Assembly: GCA_017525025.1 (NCBI GenBank) | Contig: JAFXUJ010000002.1 | Location: forward strand, 1 to 42,392 | Direction: 5' to 3' | DNA length: 42,392 bases | Source of the DNA: Elusimicrobiaceae bacterium | GTDB lineage: Bacteria > Elusimicrobiota > Elusimicrobia > Elusimicrobiales > Elusimicrobiaceae | Shown: positions 22,359 through 31,328 of the stretch, in pieces | How positions within the stretch are numbered: the first letter of the stretch is position 1 | How the letters are laid out: each line of letters begins with the position of its first letter | Program-made: the position numbers and the translations under genes | The notes under the pieces: generated by a model | The model's input: only the letters and a program-made list of their open reading frames with translations | Told to the model about the DNA's origin: nothing | Databases searched by the model: none

Positions 22359-24799
22359 TGGGTACGATTGAACTTAGCCACGATTTCGCTTTGGATATAG
22401 CGACAGCGCACAGCCGACTATCTAAGAAGTGGAAAAACAAAAAGTGGCAATGGAGCGAGTTAGTACGCCGGTGCAGCCAGACGAAGCGCACCGACGAAAG
22501 CGTAGGTGAATACCTGAAAATGACAAAACAGGAGCAAGCCGACATTAAAGACGTGGGCGGCTTTGTTGGCGGCTATCTTTCAGGCGGCACACGCAAAACG
22601 GCTAACGTGATGTGGCGTAGTGTGGCCACGCTTGATATAGACTACGGCACGGCCAGCGTTTGGGATGATTTCACAATGCAGTTTGGCTTTGCCGCTATGC
22701 TATACAGCACCCACAAGCACACCCCGGAAAAGCCGCGTCTAAGGTTGGTGTTTCCTCTATCCCGGAATGTAAAGCCAAACGAATACGAGCCGCTTTGCAG
22801 AAAGATAGCCGACACGTTGGGTATAGACCTATTCGACATTACGACGTATCAGTTACCGCGCCTGTTCTATTGGCCGAGTACGAGCCGAGACGGTGAGTTT
22901 ATATTTGAGTATCAGGACGGCCCCGCTTGCGACGTGGACGCGATACTAAAGACCTACGTAAACCCGTTTGATGTATCAGAATGGCCGATGGGTAGCCGTG
23001 AGACCGAAGCCGTAGCCCACGAACTACGCAAGGCGGGCGACCCGTTGGAAAAGCCCGGACTTATCGGGGCGTTTTGCAGGGCCTACACCATAGAAGATGC
23101 TATAGATACGTTTCTGCAAGATGCTTACGTTAAGACGGGTACAGATGGCCGCTATACGTATAAGTTGGGTAGCGTTGCCGCCGGTTTGGTTTGCTACGAG
23201 GGAAAGTTTGCCTACAGCCACCACGAGACAGACCCGGCGAGTATGCAGCTTTGCAACGCTTTCGACCTTTGCCGTATTCACCTTTTCGGCGTACACGACG
23301 AGGGTAGCCGGGTAACTGACATAACCCGTTTGCCGTCGTACCTGAAAATGCAGGATTTCGCGGCCAAAGATAAGACCGTGCGCGTATTGCTTACCAAGGA
23401 ACGCCGCGCCGATGCTGAAAGCGATTTTGCCGACGTGGATTTAGACGAAGCGGAAAACCCGGAAGAGGCTAACACGGATTGGATGGCAGATTTGGAATAC
23501 GACCGTAAGGGCGCGATTAAGTCTACGGCCAAAAACATTATCTGCATTATCGAGAATGACCCACGCCTGAAAGGGCATCTTTGGCACGACCTGTTTAGCG
23601 GCTTTGATTTGGTTAAGGGCGGTTTGCCGTGGGATAAGAAAGCGACCCAATGGGGAAACCGCGACGATGCTAACTTACGCATCTACTTAGAAGAGAACTA
23701 CGGCGTAACCGGCAAAGATAAGATTAAGGACGCAAAGGACGCGGTATTTACCCGCCGCCGGGTGCATCCGATACGCGACTACCTGAATAGTCTAACGTGG
23801 GATGGCACGCCGCGCCTTGATACGCTTATAGTAGACTACTTAGGCGTTGAAGATACCGCGCTTAACAGGGCTATGACCCGAAAGCACTTTACCGCCGCCG
23901 TAGCCCGCGTTATGAATCCCGGTTGTAAGTACGACTATTGCCTGATTGTGACCGGGGCCGAGGGCATAGGCAAATCTACCCTGTTTAGCGTGATGGGTGG
24001 TGAGTGGTTTAACGACAGCCTGGTAACGATGGAGGGTAAAAGCGGTATGGAGCAAGCGCGAGGCGGTTGGGTAATAGAGTTGCCCGAATTGGGTAGTATC
24101 AAACGAAGCGACGTAGAGCAGGTGAAAGCCTATATAAGCCGTCAGGATGATACCTACCGACCCGCCTACGGTACGGTAACGGAAAAGCACCCGCGCCAAT
24201 GTATATTTTGCGGTACGACCAACGAAACGTATTTCCTGAAAGGCGACACGGGAAACCGCCGCTTTTGGGTTATGGCCGCTGATGCTGACAGGCGTAAGCA
24301 CAACGACGTTAAAGCCGACCTGATGGCAGAGCGTGACCAAGTTTGGGCAGAGGCCGTAGAGCGTTGGAAAGAGGGCGAAAAACTCTACCTACCCGCCGAC
24401 ATGGAAACGGAGGCAAGGCACAGGCAAGCCGAGTATAACGACGATGCAGACGACCCGGTTAAAGATATGCTTTTGGCCTACCTTGATATGAAGTTACCGG
24501 GAGAGTGGCAGACGTGGGATTTGAAACGCCGACGCGCCTACATTACAGACCCCGACCCGTTAGACCAAACCGGCACGGAAGAGCGTACCAGAGTTTGCGC
24601 CGCAGAGTTCATTTGCGAGAGGTTAGGTCGCGATATGGGCGATAAGGAATACAAATACTTAGCCCGTAGGGTTTGCCGCCTCATAGACGATTTACCCGGA
24701 TGGGAGCGTATGGGCGTATCGAAACACGCCGCCGCGATTTATGGAGTACAGAAGTCATTTAGAAAGTTATTTGATTATGAAGAAAACGACGATATTTAA
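22358..24799 (+). CDS. Replicative primase-helicase, VapE/VirE-like
   Basis: 813 residues. ATG at 22358 is chosen; an in-frame TTG at 22286 overlaps the previous gene. The N-terminal region (about 1-260) looks like a BT4734/primase-type domain (VATLDIDYGT, HTPEKPRLRLVFPLSR). The C-terminal part is the virulence-associated E ATPase: Walker A GAEGIGKST near residue 533, Walker B WVIELPELG, then RQCIFCGTTN and GNRRFWVM. It is the likely replication initiator/helicase, directly upstream of the iteron-like repeats at 24810. Confidence 0.9.
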   Translation: MGTIELSHDFALDIATAHSRLSKKWKNKKWQWSELVRRCSQTKRTDESVGEYLKMTKQEQADIKDVGGFVGGYLSGGTRKTANVMWRSVATLDIDYGTASVWDDFTMQFGFAAMLYSTHKHTPEKPRLRLVFPLSRNVKPNEYEPLCRKIADTLGIDLFDITTYQLPRLFYWPSTSRDGEFIFEYQDGPACDVDAILKTYVNPFDVSEWPMGSRETEAVAHELRKAGDPLEKPGLIGAFCRAYTIEDAIDTFLQDAYVKTGTDGRYTYKLGSVAAGLVCYEGKFAYSHHETDPASMQLCNAFDLCRIHLFGVHDEGSRVTDITRLPSYLKMQDFAAKDKTVRVLLTKERRADAESDFADVDLDEAENPEEANTDWMADLEYDRKGAIKSTAKNIICIIENDPRLKGHLWHDLFSGFDLVKGGLPWDKKATQWGNRDDANLRIYLEENYGVTGKDKIKDAKDAVFTRRRVHPIRDYLNSLTWDGTPRLDTLIVDYLGVEDTALNRAMTRKHFTAAVARVMNPGCKYDYCLIVTGAEGIGKSTLFSVMGGEWFNDSLVTMEGKSGMEQARGGWVIELPELGSIKRSDVEQVKAYISRQDDTYRPAYGTVTEKHPRQCIFCGTTNETYFLKGDTGNRRFWVMAADADRRKHNDVKADLMAERDQVWAEAVERWKEGEKLYLPADMETEARHRQAEYNDDADDPVKDMLLAYLDMKLPGEWQTWDLKRRRAYITDPDPLDQTGTEERTRVCAAEFICERLGRDMGDKEYKYLARRVCRLIDDLPGWERMGVSKHAAAIYGVQKSFRKLFDYEENDDI

Positions 24800-25049
24800 C
24801 CCCGGAATCGGTAAACCGAACTTTGGTTTACCTTTGAGTTTCGGTTTACCAAAAAATGTTAATGCCGGTAAACCAAAAAATTTCGGTTTACCTTTGGTTT
24901 ACCGTTTAGTTTACCGCGAAACACCTTTGTATAAAGGCAGTTTGGTAAAAGTAAACCAAGTAAACCAAGAGTTTATAAAAGAGTTTGTGATTATAGTATT
25001 AAACGGGAATAAGAGCATTAACGCGAGCGCGTGCGCGAGACCAAACTAA
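24777..25049 (+). CDS. Short repetitive ORF over the GGTAAACC repeat array (doubtful coding)
   Basis: 90 codons from ATG 24777 (an earlier ATG at 24741 lies inside the VapE-like gene). The product has repeated NFGLPL/GKPNF units that simply follow the DNA repeats, and the C-terminus lacks a domain. Repeats in both orientations suggest DNA sites rather than a protein. Kept because it has a start and stop in the operon. Confidence 0.3.
   Translation: MKKTTIFNPGIGKPNFGLPLSFGLPKNVNAGKPKNFGLPLVYRLVYRETPLYKGSLVKVNQVNQEFIKEFVIIVLNGNKSINASACARPN
24810..24966. repeat. Iteron-like array of GGTAAACC/GGTTTACC sites (candidate replication origin)
   Basis: Six exact octamers: GGTAAACC at 24810 and 24867, GGTTTACC at 24825, 24843, 24885 and 24896. 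Three one-mismatch copies: 24908 (AGTTTACC), 24950 and 24959 (AGTAAACC). All nine lie in 157 bp, in both orientations; 24810-24832 forms a perfect inverted repeat. An AT-rich stretch with tataatgttata-like sequence follows (24967-25090). Position next to the primase-helicase gene fits an origin. An operator array is the alternative. Confidence 0.6.
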
Positions 25050-25092
25050 TATTACGTATAATGTTATAGAGTTTAAGTTTACGGTTTATAGT

Positions 25093-25473
25093 ATGAAAAA
25101 AGGTATTGAAAACATAGTCAGACATTCCGAGGTATCGGAAAAGGAAATAGAGAAATATTTGTGCAAGCGAATGAAAGAAATTGGTTTGCTATGCCTCAAA
25201 TATTCAAACCCGAATGAAACCGGCTACCCGGACAGGGTGATAGTGTTACCGGCCTCACAATGTATATGGGTAGAGTTGAAGAGCAAAGGGCGCAAGCCGT
25301 CTAAAGTTCAGGAACTACGTATAGCAGAGTTGCAGAAACTAAAGCACGTTGTTTGGGTGATTGATAATAAGCCCTTAGTCGATGAATTGACAGAGGAACT
25401 AAAGAAGTGGTTAGCCGACAACGAGGCCGAGTTTGAAAAGTACGAGACAAAAAAAATACAAACCCAAAATTAG
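25093..25473 (+). CDS. VRR-NUC family nuclease
   Basis: 126 residues, matching the small phage VRR-NUC type. GYPDRVIVL (Asp), WVELKSKGRKPS (Glu-X-Lys, catalytic) and VQELRIAEL with WVIDN are visible. Small VRR-NUC proteins in phages often accompany a SNF2-type helicase; here the helicase starts 4 bases after this gene ends. It probably processes branched DNA during replication or recombination. Confidence 0.9.
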   Translation: MKKGIENIVRHSEVSEKEIEKYLCKRMKEIGLLCLKYSNPNETGYPDRVIVLPASQCIWVELKSKGRKPSKVQELRIAELQKLKHVVWVIDNKPLVDELTEELKKWLADNEAEFEKYETKKIQTQN

Positions 25474-25477
25474 AGTT

Positions 25478-26863
25478 ATGATTTTCAGACCTTACGAATA
25501 TCAGCAAACGGCGATAAAGTGGATTTTGAAGAATCCGCGTTGCGGCCTATTCCTTGATATGGGTTTGGGTAAGACGGTTAGCACCCTAACCGCTATTCAG
25601 GAACTTATAGACGATTGCGAGATTAGCCGTACCTTAGTCGTAGCACCGAAGAAAGTAGCCGAAACCACATGGACTACAGAGGCCGAGAAATGGGAACACC
25701 TGAAAGGCTTAACGGTTGCAAAGGTGATGGGTACAGAGAAACAACGTAAGATGGCGTTGGCATCCAAGGCAGACGTTTACGTAATTGGCCGTGATAGTTT
25801 CGTTTGGTTGGTTGGCCTCTACGGTGGTAATCTACCCTTTGACGTTTTGGTTATAGACGAACTTACGAGTTTCAAAAGCAGTAAGTCGAATCGCTTTAAG
25901 GCTATGCGCATGGCCACGCCTACCGTTAGCCGCGTTATCGGACTGACAGGTACGCCAGCACCTAACGGCCTGATAGACCTTTGGGCGCAGATGTATTGTT
26001 TGGATATGGGCGAGCGTTTGGGTAAGTCAGTAACTAAGTACCGGGAAACCTACTTTGATACCTATAACCGCAACGGCATTACCCTACGTTGCGACATTAA
26101 GAAAGGTTGCGACGATATTATACGGCGTAAGATTGCCGATATATGTTTGTCGATGCAGGCCAAAGACTATCTGCAATTACCCGACCTGTTAGTGCATACT
26201 ATCCGGGTGCAGCTTTCGCCGTCTGTTATGACAGCGTACACGAAGTTTGAACGGGAAAAGGTTTTGGAGTTTCAAGACGAACACGCCGGGGAATCCGCAA
26301 ACATCTTAGCCAACAGCGCAGCGGGCTTAATGAATAAGTTAAGTCAGTTTGCCAACGGTGCAATATACGACGATGATAGAAACGTGCATGAGGTACACGA
26401 CGAAAAGTTAGACAGGTTGGCCGAGATTATAGAGGCTGCAAACGGTAACAGCGTTTTGGTATTCTACCAATTCAAACACGACATATCGCGTATCGCCTGG
26501 AAACTGAGAGGCTATAAGGTTAGGGTATATTCAGACGAAAAAGACCTGAAAGATTGGAACGCCGGAAAGATAGACGTACTATTGGCGCACCCGGCATCTA
26601 CGGCGTTTGGCCTGAATATGCAAGCCGGTGGCCACTATATAGTTTGGTACGGTACAGGTTGGAACTTAGAATTATTCCAACAGGCCAACGCCCGCCTACA
26701 CCGTCAGGGCCAGCAGTACCCGGTACAAGTCTACAAGTTGGTTTGTGCCAATACCGTAGACGAAAGAGCCGTAGCCGCTTTGGAGACTAAGAAAGGCGTA
26801 CAACAAAGTTTGTTGGATAGTCTTAATTACCTGATAAGAAAGCATAGTGCAGCAGTTAAGTAA
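25478..26863 (+). CDS. SNF2/DEAD-type helicase
   Basis: 461 residues from ATG 25478; an in-frame TTG at 25433 overlaps the nuclease gene. Motif I LFLDMGLGKTVSTLTA, motif II LVIDELTSF, motif III GLTGTPAPNG, motif V/VI near GLNMQAGGHYIVWYG and QANARLHRQGQ. These are SNF2-family motifs. Paired with VRR-NUC, it is probably a recombination or fork-remodelling helicase. Confidence 0.9.
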   Translation: MIFRPYEYQQTAIKWILKNPRCGLFLDMGLGKTVSTLTAIQELIDDCEISRTLVVAPKKVAETTWTTEAEKWEHLKGLTVAKVMGTEKQRKMALASKADVYVIGRDSFVWLVGLYGGNLPFDVLVIDELTSFKSSKSNRFKAMRMATPTVSRVIGLTGTPAPNGLIDLWAQMYCLDMGERLGKSVTKYRETYFDTYNRNGITLRCDIKKGCDDIIRRKIADICLSMQAKDYLQLPDLLVHTIRVQLSPSVMTAYTKFEREKVLEFQDEHAGESANILANSAAGLMNKLSQFANGAIYDDDRNVHEVHDEKLDRLAEIIEAANGNSVLVFYQFKHDISRIAWKLRGYKVRVYSDEKDLKDWNAGKIDVLLAHPASTAFGLNMQAGGHYIVWYGTGWNLELFQQANARLHRQGQQYPVQVYKLVCANTVDERAVAALETKKGVQQSLLDSLNYLIRKHSAAVK

Positions 26864-26883
26864 CAACTAAACAATATACGACG

Positions 26884-27258
26884 ATGGCAAAAGATAAAGA
26901 CTACGTTAGCATGATACACAAAAACAGGTGGCTACGATTGCGTAAGGCCAAACTTACGAGTGACCCGCTTTGCGAGAGGTGTAAGGAAAACGGCATAACC
27001 AAAGAGGCTACCGAAGTACACCACGTAACGCCCGTAGAAGATGGATTGACACAGCGAGAGAAAGAAACGCTTATGTACGATATTCACAATTTGCGGAGTT
27101 TGTGCCACGATTGCCACGTACTTACTCATACTGAAATGGGCCGTAGCGGTAAGGCACACGCGAAACGCCGGGCATCCGAGCAGATGGCGCGTTTTTGTAA
27201 AAAATTTCTCATTTGTTTAATATTGTTAAAAATGTTAAAGGGGGTGGTCATTTTTTAA
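26884..27258 (+). CDS. HNH endonuclease
   Basis: 124 residues. CERC, then EVHHVTPVEDG (the His-His of HNH), HNLRSLCHDCHVLTH (second Cys pair and His). An HNH protein before the terminase genes is typical of HK97-like cos phages, where it helps cos cleavage with terminase. The last about 25 residues (CKKFLICLILLKMLKG...) come from an AT-rich stretch and look unusual; the natural end may be shorter. Confidence 0.9.
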   Translation: MAKDKDYVSMIHKNRWLRLRKAKLTSDPLCERCKENGITKEATEVHHVTPVEDGLTQREKETLMYDIHNLRSLCHDCHVLTHTEMGRSGKAHAKRRASEQMARFCKKFLICLILLKMLKGVVIF

Positions 27259-27361
27259 CACTCCCTACCCCGGTTGAACCTCGCCCATCCCTTTCTCCAT
27301 GCGTGAGTGGTTTTTTGGGGCTGTGGGGGTAAGCCGGTTTTAGTTAGTACGATTTTGAATT
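27259..27361. other. Intergenic region between HNH and PLD-like genes (possible cos region)
   Basis: About 100 bases with complementary blocks ggggt (about 27241) and acccc (about 27267) and G runs (ggggctgtgggggt). cos sites of HNH/HK97-like phages usually lie beside the HNH and terminase genes. No cohesive end can be defined from sequence alone. Confidence 0.25.
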
Positions 27362-28150
27362 ATGGAAAAAAGACGTAGAAAAAGCAAGGCCGACGTTTCG
27401 GTTATGGCCGTTGAAGAAATACAACTGCAAAGCCTGGACTTTGGCGACGTTGGGTTAGAGTTGAAAGACCTTAACCTAAATTTCTTTGACGTGAACGGGA
27501 AACAAAAGTATTCAGAGGAAACCCGCTACCTGAAACCGAAAGTGTACGTTAAGCCCAAAGGGTTTTACGCCTACGAAAACGCGGTTAAACTTGCCCGTGA
27601 ATTGCGGTTAGACTTTGGAGAGCGTGCCGACGTAGTGGTTAATGGCAGTTTCATATTTGGCGACTTTATAGAAGCCTATTTGATTGCACAGAAAGCCGTC
27701 TGCAAACGCATGATAGTATCTACGCTTTCGCTATCAGAAAACAACGTCGATAGTTTTCATAACCTGATGGCTAAAGGTTGGATAGAGCGGTTAGACTTAG
27801 TGATTAGCCACTATTTCTATAGCCACGAAAGATATAAGTTAATACCCTACGTCTACAAGCGTTTGGATATAGACGATAAATTTCAAATGGCCGTCGCTTT
27901 CGTTCATACCAAGGTGATAGCCTTTGAGACACGCGGAGGCCGTAAGATAGTGATACACGGCAGCGCGAATTTGCGCAGTAGCGGTAACGTAGAGGCTTTC
28001 ACCATCGAAGAAAACCCGGAGTTATACGATTTCTACGTAGGCATCTACGACGGTATAATAGAGCGGTATGCCACCGTTAATAAAGTTTCTAATCGCCGGG
28101 AACTTTGGCAGGAGATAGGAGGCGAAAAGTCTAACAAAAAAAATCCGTAA
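27362..28150 (+). CDS. PLD-like superfamily protein in the terminase region
   Basis: 262 residues. The C-terminal half has HTKVIAFETRGGRKIVIHGSANLRSSGNVEAF, the HxK-type motif of the phospholipase D/nuclease superfamily, and ENPELYDFY near the end. Only one clear HxK motif is visible, so it may act as a dimer. Phage homologues occur near terminase genes. Substrate unknown; DNA is the most likely. Confidence 0.65.
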   Translation: MEKRRRKSKADVSVMAVEEIQLQSLDFGDVGLELKDLNLNFFDVNGKQKYSEETRYLKPKVYVKPKGFYAYENAVKLARELRLDFGERADVVVNGSFIFGDFIEAYLIAQKAVCKRMIVSTLSLSENNVDSFHNLMAKGWIERLDLVISHYFYSHERYKLIPYVYKRLDIDDKFQMAVAFVHTKVIAFETRGGRKIVIHGSANLRSSGNVEAFTIEENPELYDFYVGIYDGIIERYATVNKVSNRRELWQEIGGEKSNKKNP

Positions 28151-28155
28151 ACGCT

Positions 28156-28278
28156 ATGAGCAACCAAGCAGGAAACGGACACACCGGCAGCGGTGGGAGT
28201 GGCGGCAGCGCAGCGTCAAATCGTTACGACGATATGCCGTTTGCCGCGCCGTCAGGAGGCGGCGACGTGCCGTTTTAA
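28156..28278 (+). CDS. Short disordered protein ending in two SSB-tip-like motifs (40 aa)
   Basis: 40 residues: Gly/Ser-rich linker (GSGGSGGSAAS) then YDDMPFAAPSGGGDVPF. DDMPF and terminal DVPF closely resemble the C-terminal tip of bacterial SSB (DDDIPF type), which docks many repair and replication proteins. There is no OB-fold in this protein. It starts 5 bases after the previous stop. It may be a detached SSB tail that recruits or competes for SSB partners; function inferred. Confidence 0.6.
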   Translation: MSNQAGNGHTGSGGSGGSAASNRYDDMPFAAPSGGGDVPF

Positions 28279-28343
28279 TCCGGGGAGCGGGCCTAATACG
28301 CCCGCACCCTTAATAGTTGAATAAGTAGCAAAATATAATTGAT

Positions 28344-29135
28344 ATGGCGAAACGTAAGATGAACCCTAATAGTTTGGCAAATTTGGAGAAGCGTAAGCCT
28401 TTTCAGAAAGGCCAGATTACCAACCCGAAAGGCAGACCCCGAAACCGCGTACCCGAATACCGGGAAAAACTTATGGGGCCTGATAAGGCCAAGGCGTTTC
28501 AGGGTATTAGCCGCGATGAATATTTTTCGTGGTACGAAACCCTGTTAGCCCTGAATATTGACGAACTGAAAGACTTAGAGAGCAACGCCGAAGTACCGAT
28601 GTTTGTAAAGACCTACGCCCGCGCAATGGTAGCCGATATGAACGCCGGGCGCACTACGACGGTAGATAAGATGGTAGACCGCATAAATAACCGTTCAGAG
28701 CAAAACAGAGCCAAGGAAAGCGGCAGCGTAGATTTGGCCTACGACAGCGGAACGGCAGAGGCTACGGCGGCTATACAGAAGCGTATCGGGTACAAAAAGC
28801 AGTATATTGTTAAGTTGCTCAAAAAGCAAGGCAAATACACGTCTGAAATGGCTTTGCAAGCCACCATTACGGCGCAACTCATGGTAAGGACTGAAATACT
28901 TGCAGAGGAAATTTTTAGTTGTGGCCACAAAGCCGTAAACGTAGAGATTTCCCGCGAGGGTAACAACCGCGAGAGTATCAGCCCCAAGGAAAAACTATAC
29001 TTAGACCTGACAACGCAGACACAAAAGGCGTTGAGGGCTTTAGGTATGAATACCGATAGCAAAGACCGTAAGACCCCGGAGAGCGACGGCCTTACTAAAC
29101 TCATGGAAGAATTTTCTAACGATAACGACGATTAA
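28344..29135 (+). CDS. terS: Terminase small subunit (P27-like, with N-terminal basic region)
   Basis: 263 residues. The N-terminus (NPKGRPRNRVPEYREK) has the GRPR-type basic motif seen in DUF5681-like proteins. The C-terminal part (TAQLMVRTEILAEEIF, ISPKEKLYLDLTTQTQKALRALGM) matches the P27-type small terminase pattern. It is upstream of terL with one gene between. It recognises the packaging site. Confidence rests on the C-terminal pattern and position. Confidence 0.75.
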   Translation: MAKRKMNPNSLANLEKRKPFQKGQITNPKGRPRNRVPEYREKLMGPDKAKAFQGISRDEYFSWYETLLALNIDELKDLESNAEVPMFVKTYARAMVADMNAGRTTTVDKMVDRINNRSEQNRAKESGSVDLAYDSGTAEATAAIQKRIGYKKQYIVKLLKKQGKYTSEMALQATITAQLMVRTEILAEEIFSCGHKAVNVEISREGNNRESISPKEKLYLDLTTQTQKALRALGMNTDSKDRKTPESDGLTKLMEEFSNDNDD

Positions 29136-29137
29136 AT

Positions 29138-29548
29138 ATGAAGAAAATATATATCAGCGGCCCGATTAGCGGATTAGAACGCAGCGAGTATTTGGCACGG
29201 TTTGCCAAGGCCGAAAGCCTGTTGGCCGATAACGGCTACCGGGTAGTGAATCCCTGTAAGTTTTTGATTTGCCGTTGGCAATGGCTTTACAGGTTGGTAG
29301 GTTACAACGTCGCATTATGCTACGACCTTTGGCAGCTTTCCCGTTGCGATTACATCTACCTTTTGCCCGGTTGGAAAGACAGCAAGGGCGCAACTATCGA
29401 AAGTTTCTTTGCATGGCATATTGGCGTTTACCGCCTGACTGAAAAGGAGCGTAAGCCGGTAGACCTGAAAATGGCCAAGTGGATAGCCCGGCGCGAAAAG
29501 GGCGAAGTACCCGCGCCTACCCACGTACTGACACCTGAAAGAAAATAA
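29138..29548 (+). CDS. DUF4406 nucleoside-deoxyribosyltransferase-like protein
   Basis: 136 residues. KKIYISGPISG at the start, then LLPGWKDSKGATIE: the glycine/serine nucleotide-binding pattern of DUF4406. The family is related to nucleoside 2-deoxyribosyltransferases. Its role inside the terminase cluster is unclear; nucleotide metabolism or signalling is possible. Confidence 0.8.
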   Translation: MKKIYISGPISGLERSEYLARFAKAESLLADNGYRVVNPCKFLICRWQWLYRLVGYNVALCYDLWQLSRCDYIYLLPGWKDSKGATIESFFAWHIGVYRLTEKERKPVDLKMAKWIARREKGEVPAPTHVLTPERK

Positions 29549-29552
29549 GATT

Positions 29553-31298
29553 ATGACACAGGAAGAGAAAGCCAAGAAAAGGCAATTAAAAGACGAAGTA
29601 GCCGCCGAGTTACAGGCTAACCGCGACAATTACCTTGCCCGCTATAGTTATGCGCTTACAGAGACCGACAAGCGTATGACAGACTACGTTTTGAGCGTTA
29701 TAGATAATCCCGACGGCCATAACCTCTACGAGTTATTGAAGATACGCCGGTTTTTCCAAATGCTCGATAAGTGGGTTTGGAAACCCAAGCGCGTAAAGAA
29801 GAAAATCAGGCTTTACGAGAAATTGAAGTTTAGCGGAACGTCCGGGCGTAGGCGTTACAAACTAACGCCGGTGCAAGTCTTTCAGATGGCTAATATTTTC
29901 GGCTTTGCCCGTCCTGATGGCCGTAGGCTTATCCGTATCGTCTACATATTCGTACCGCGAAAGTTCAGTAAAACGACCTTTGCGGCGTTTTTGGCCGTTG
30001 ACGATATGCTGTTTGGTGACTATAACGCGGAAGCCTACGTAGGGGCCAACTCTTACGACCAGGCGAAAAAATGCTTTAACGAAGTCAGGCATATAATGTT
30101 TGATTTAGACCCGCGTCAAAGGCATTTCAGAATTAACCGTGAAACGGTGACGTTTAGAGACCGGGGCCGGGAGAGTTTAGCACAGTGCCTTACGTCCAAC
30201 GCGCAGACCAAAGACGGCCTGTTTGCATCGTTGGCCATTATAGATGAATATTCACAGGCGAGAGACACGGCCAACAAGTCAGGCGCAGACTTAAAGAATA
30301 CGCTTACGTCCTCTATGGGGCCACGCCGTAACCCGCTAACGGTTATTATTACGACGGCAAGCGACGTAATAGAGGGGCCGTGCTACAATGAATTGGAGGG
30401 CGTTAAGAAGATATTGGAAGGCGAGGGCGAAAACGACTATATGTTTGCCGACTTGTTTATGCCTGATGTAGACGATGAAGAGGGCGACCCGGCCACATGG
30501 TCAAAGGTGCAGCCGCATTTGGGTATTACGGTGCAAGATGATTACTACGAAATAGAATGGAAGAACGCCCAACTATCAGCCGAAAATATGTTGGTTTTCC
30601 GTACTAAGTTGCTTAACATATTTACCATTAACGAGGTTAAAACGTGGTTTGGCTTTGAAGATGCTAACGACCTGTTGGGCGACTTTGATATAGACCACGT
30701 AACCGGGCATCCTGATTGCGCCGTAGCCTTTGACCTATCCGTGCATGATGATTTCAGCGCAGTATCTTATACCGTCTATTCCAAGGAAACAAAGCGTTTC
30801 TATTGCCACACAGACTACTATTTTCCCATTGGCGCGTTAAAGGGGCATCCCAACGAACAACTATACCGTATTTGGCACGAAGCGGGCCACCTGATATTTA
30901 CCAAGGGAAAGCGCATAGACGTTAGACGTATTGCCGACGATATTATACGGCGCACTAAGTTGGTTAAGATTATCCGCATAGGCTACGACGGATATAAGGC
31001 AAAGGACTTAGTTAATATCCTATCTACCGCCGGAGCGTCCGGGGTGCTGATACCTTACGGCCAGACCTACGGCAATTTCAACCTACCCGTAGAATCGTTT
31101 GAAATGTTAGCCTACGCAGAACCGGCGCAGATAGTCTTTAACAACAATCCTATTAACGTCTATTGCCTGACTAATTGCGTTATAGACGAAGATAGGTTGG
31201 AAAACAAAAAACCTTTGAAGATTTCGCAGTACCGCAAAATAGACGGTACAATAACTATGCTAATGACTTTAGGGCAACTTTATTCTTACGAGCGATAA
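29553..31298 (+). CDS. terL: Terminase large subunit (HK97 type)
   Basis: 581 residues. ATPase: Walker A-like VPRKFSKTTFAAF near residue 135, Walker B LAIIDEYSQ near residue 227, coupling TTASD (about 270). Nuclease domain: VAFDLSVHDDFSAVSY near residue 392 and later acidic residues. The enzyme packages DNA through the portal and cuts it. Ends 5 bases before the bidirectional hairpin at 31304. Confidence 0.95.
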   Translation: MTQEEKAKKRQLKDEVAAELQANRDNYLARYSYALTETDKRMTDYVLSVIDNPDGHNLYELLKIRRFFQMLDKWVWKPKRVKKKIRLYEKLKFSGTSGRRRYKLTPVQVFQMANIFGFARPDGRRLIRIVYIFVPRKFSKTTFAAFLAVDDMLFGDYNAEAYVGANSYDQAKKCFNEVRHIMFDLDPRQRHFRINRETVTFRDRGRESLAQCLTSNAQTKDGLFASLAIIDEYSQARDTANKSGADLKNTLTSSMGPRRNPLTVIITTASDVIEGPCYNELEGVKKILEGEGENDYMFADLFMPDVDDEEGDPATWSKVQPHLGITVQDDYYEIEWKNAQLSAENMLVFRTKLLNIFTINEVKTWFGFEDANDLLGDFDIDHVTGHPDCAVAFDLSVHDDFSAVSYTVYSKETKRFYCHTDYYFPIGALKGHPNEQLYRIWHEAGHLIFTKGKRIDVRRIADDIIRRTKLVKIIRIGYDGYKAKDLVNILSTAGASGVLIPYGQTYGNFNLPVESFEMLAYAEPAQIVFNNNPINVYCLTNCVIDEDRLENKKPLKISQYRKIDGTITMLMTLGQLYSYER

Positions 31299-31303
31299 CA
31301 GGA

Positions 31304-31326
31304 ACGGCGGGCATCTAACCCGCCGT
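31304..31326. terminator. Hairpin between convergent genes
   Basis: Perfect 8-bp stem acggcggg / cccgccgt, loop catctaa, between terL (+) and the minus-strand gene at 31329. Short T-rich stretch gtctct on the plus side. Probably stops both transcripts. Confidence 0.55.
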
Positions 31327-31328
31327 CT

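Noticed and set aside
25093-26863. Restriction system made of VRR-NUC plus SNF2 helicase
   Set aside because: No methyltransferase or specificity gene is near; this pair is usual in phage replication and recombination modules.
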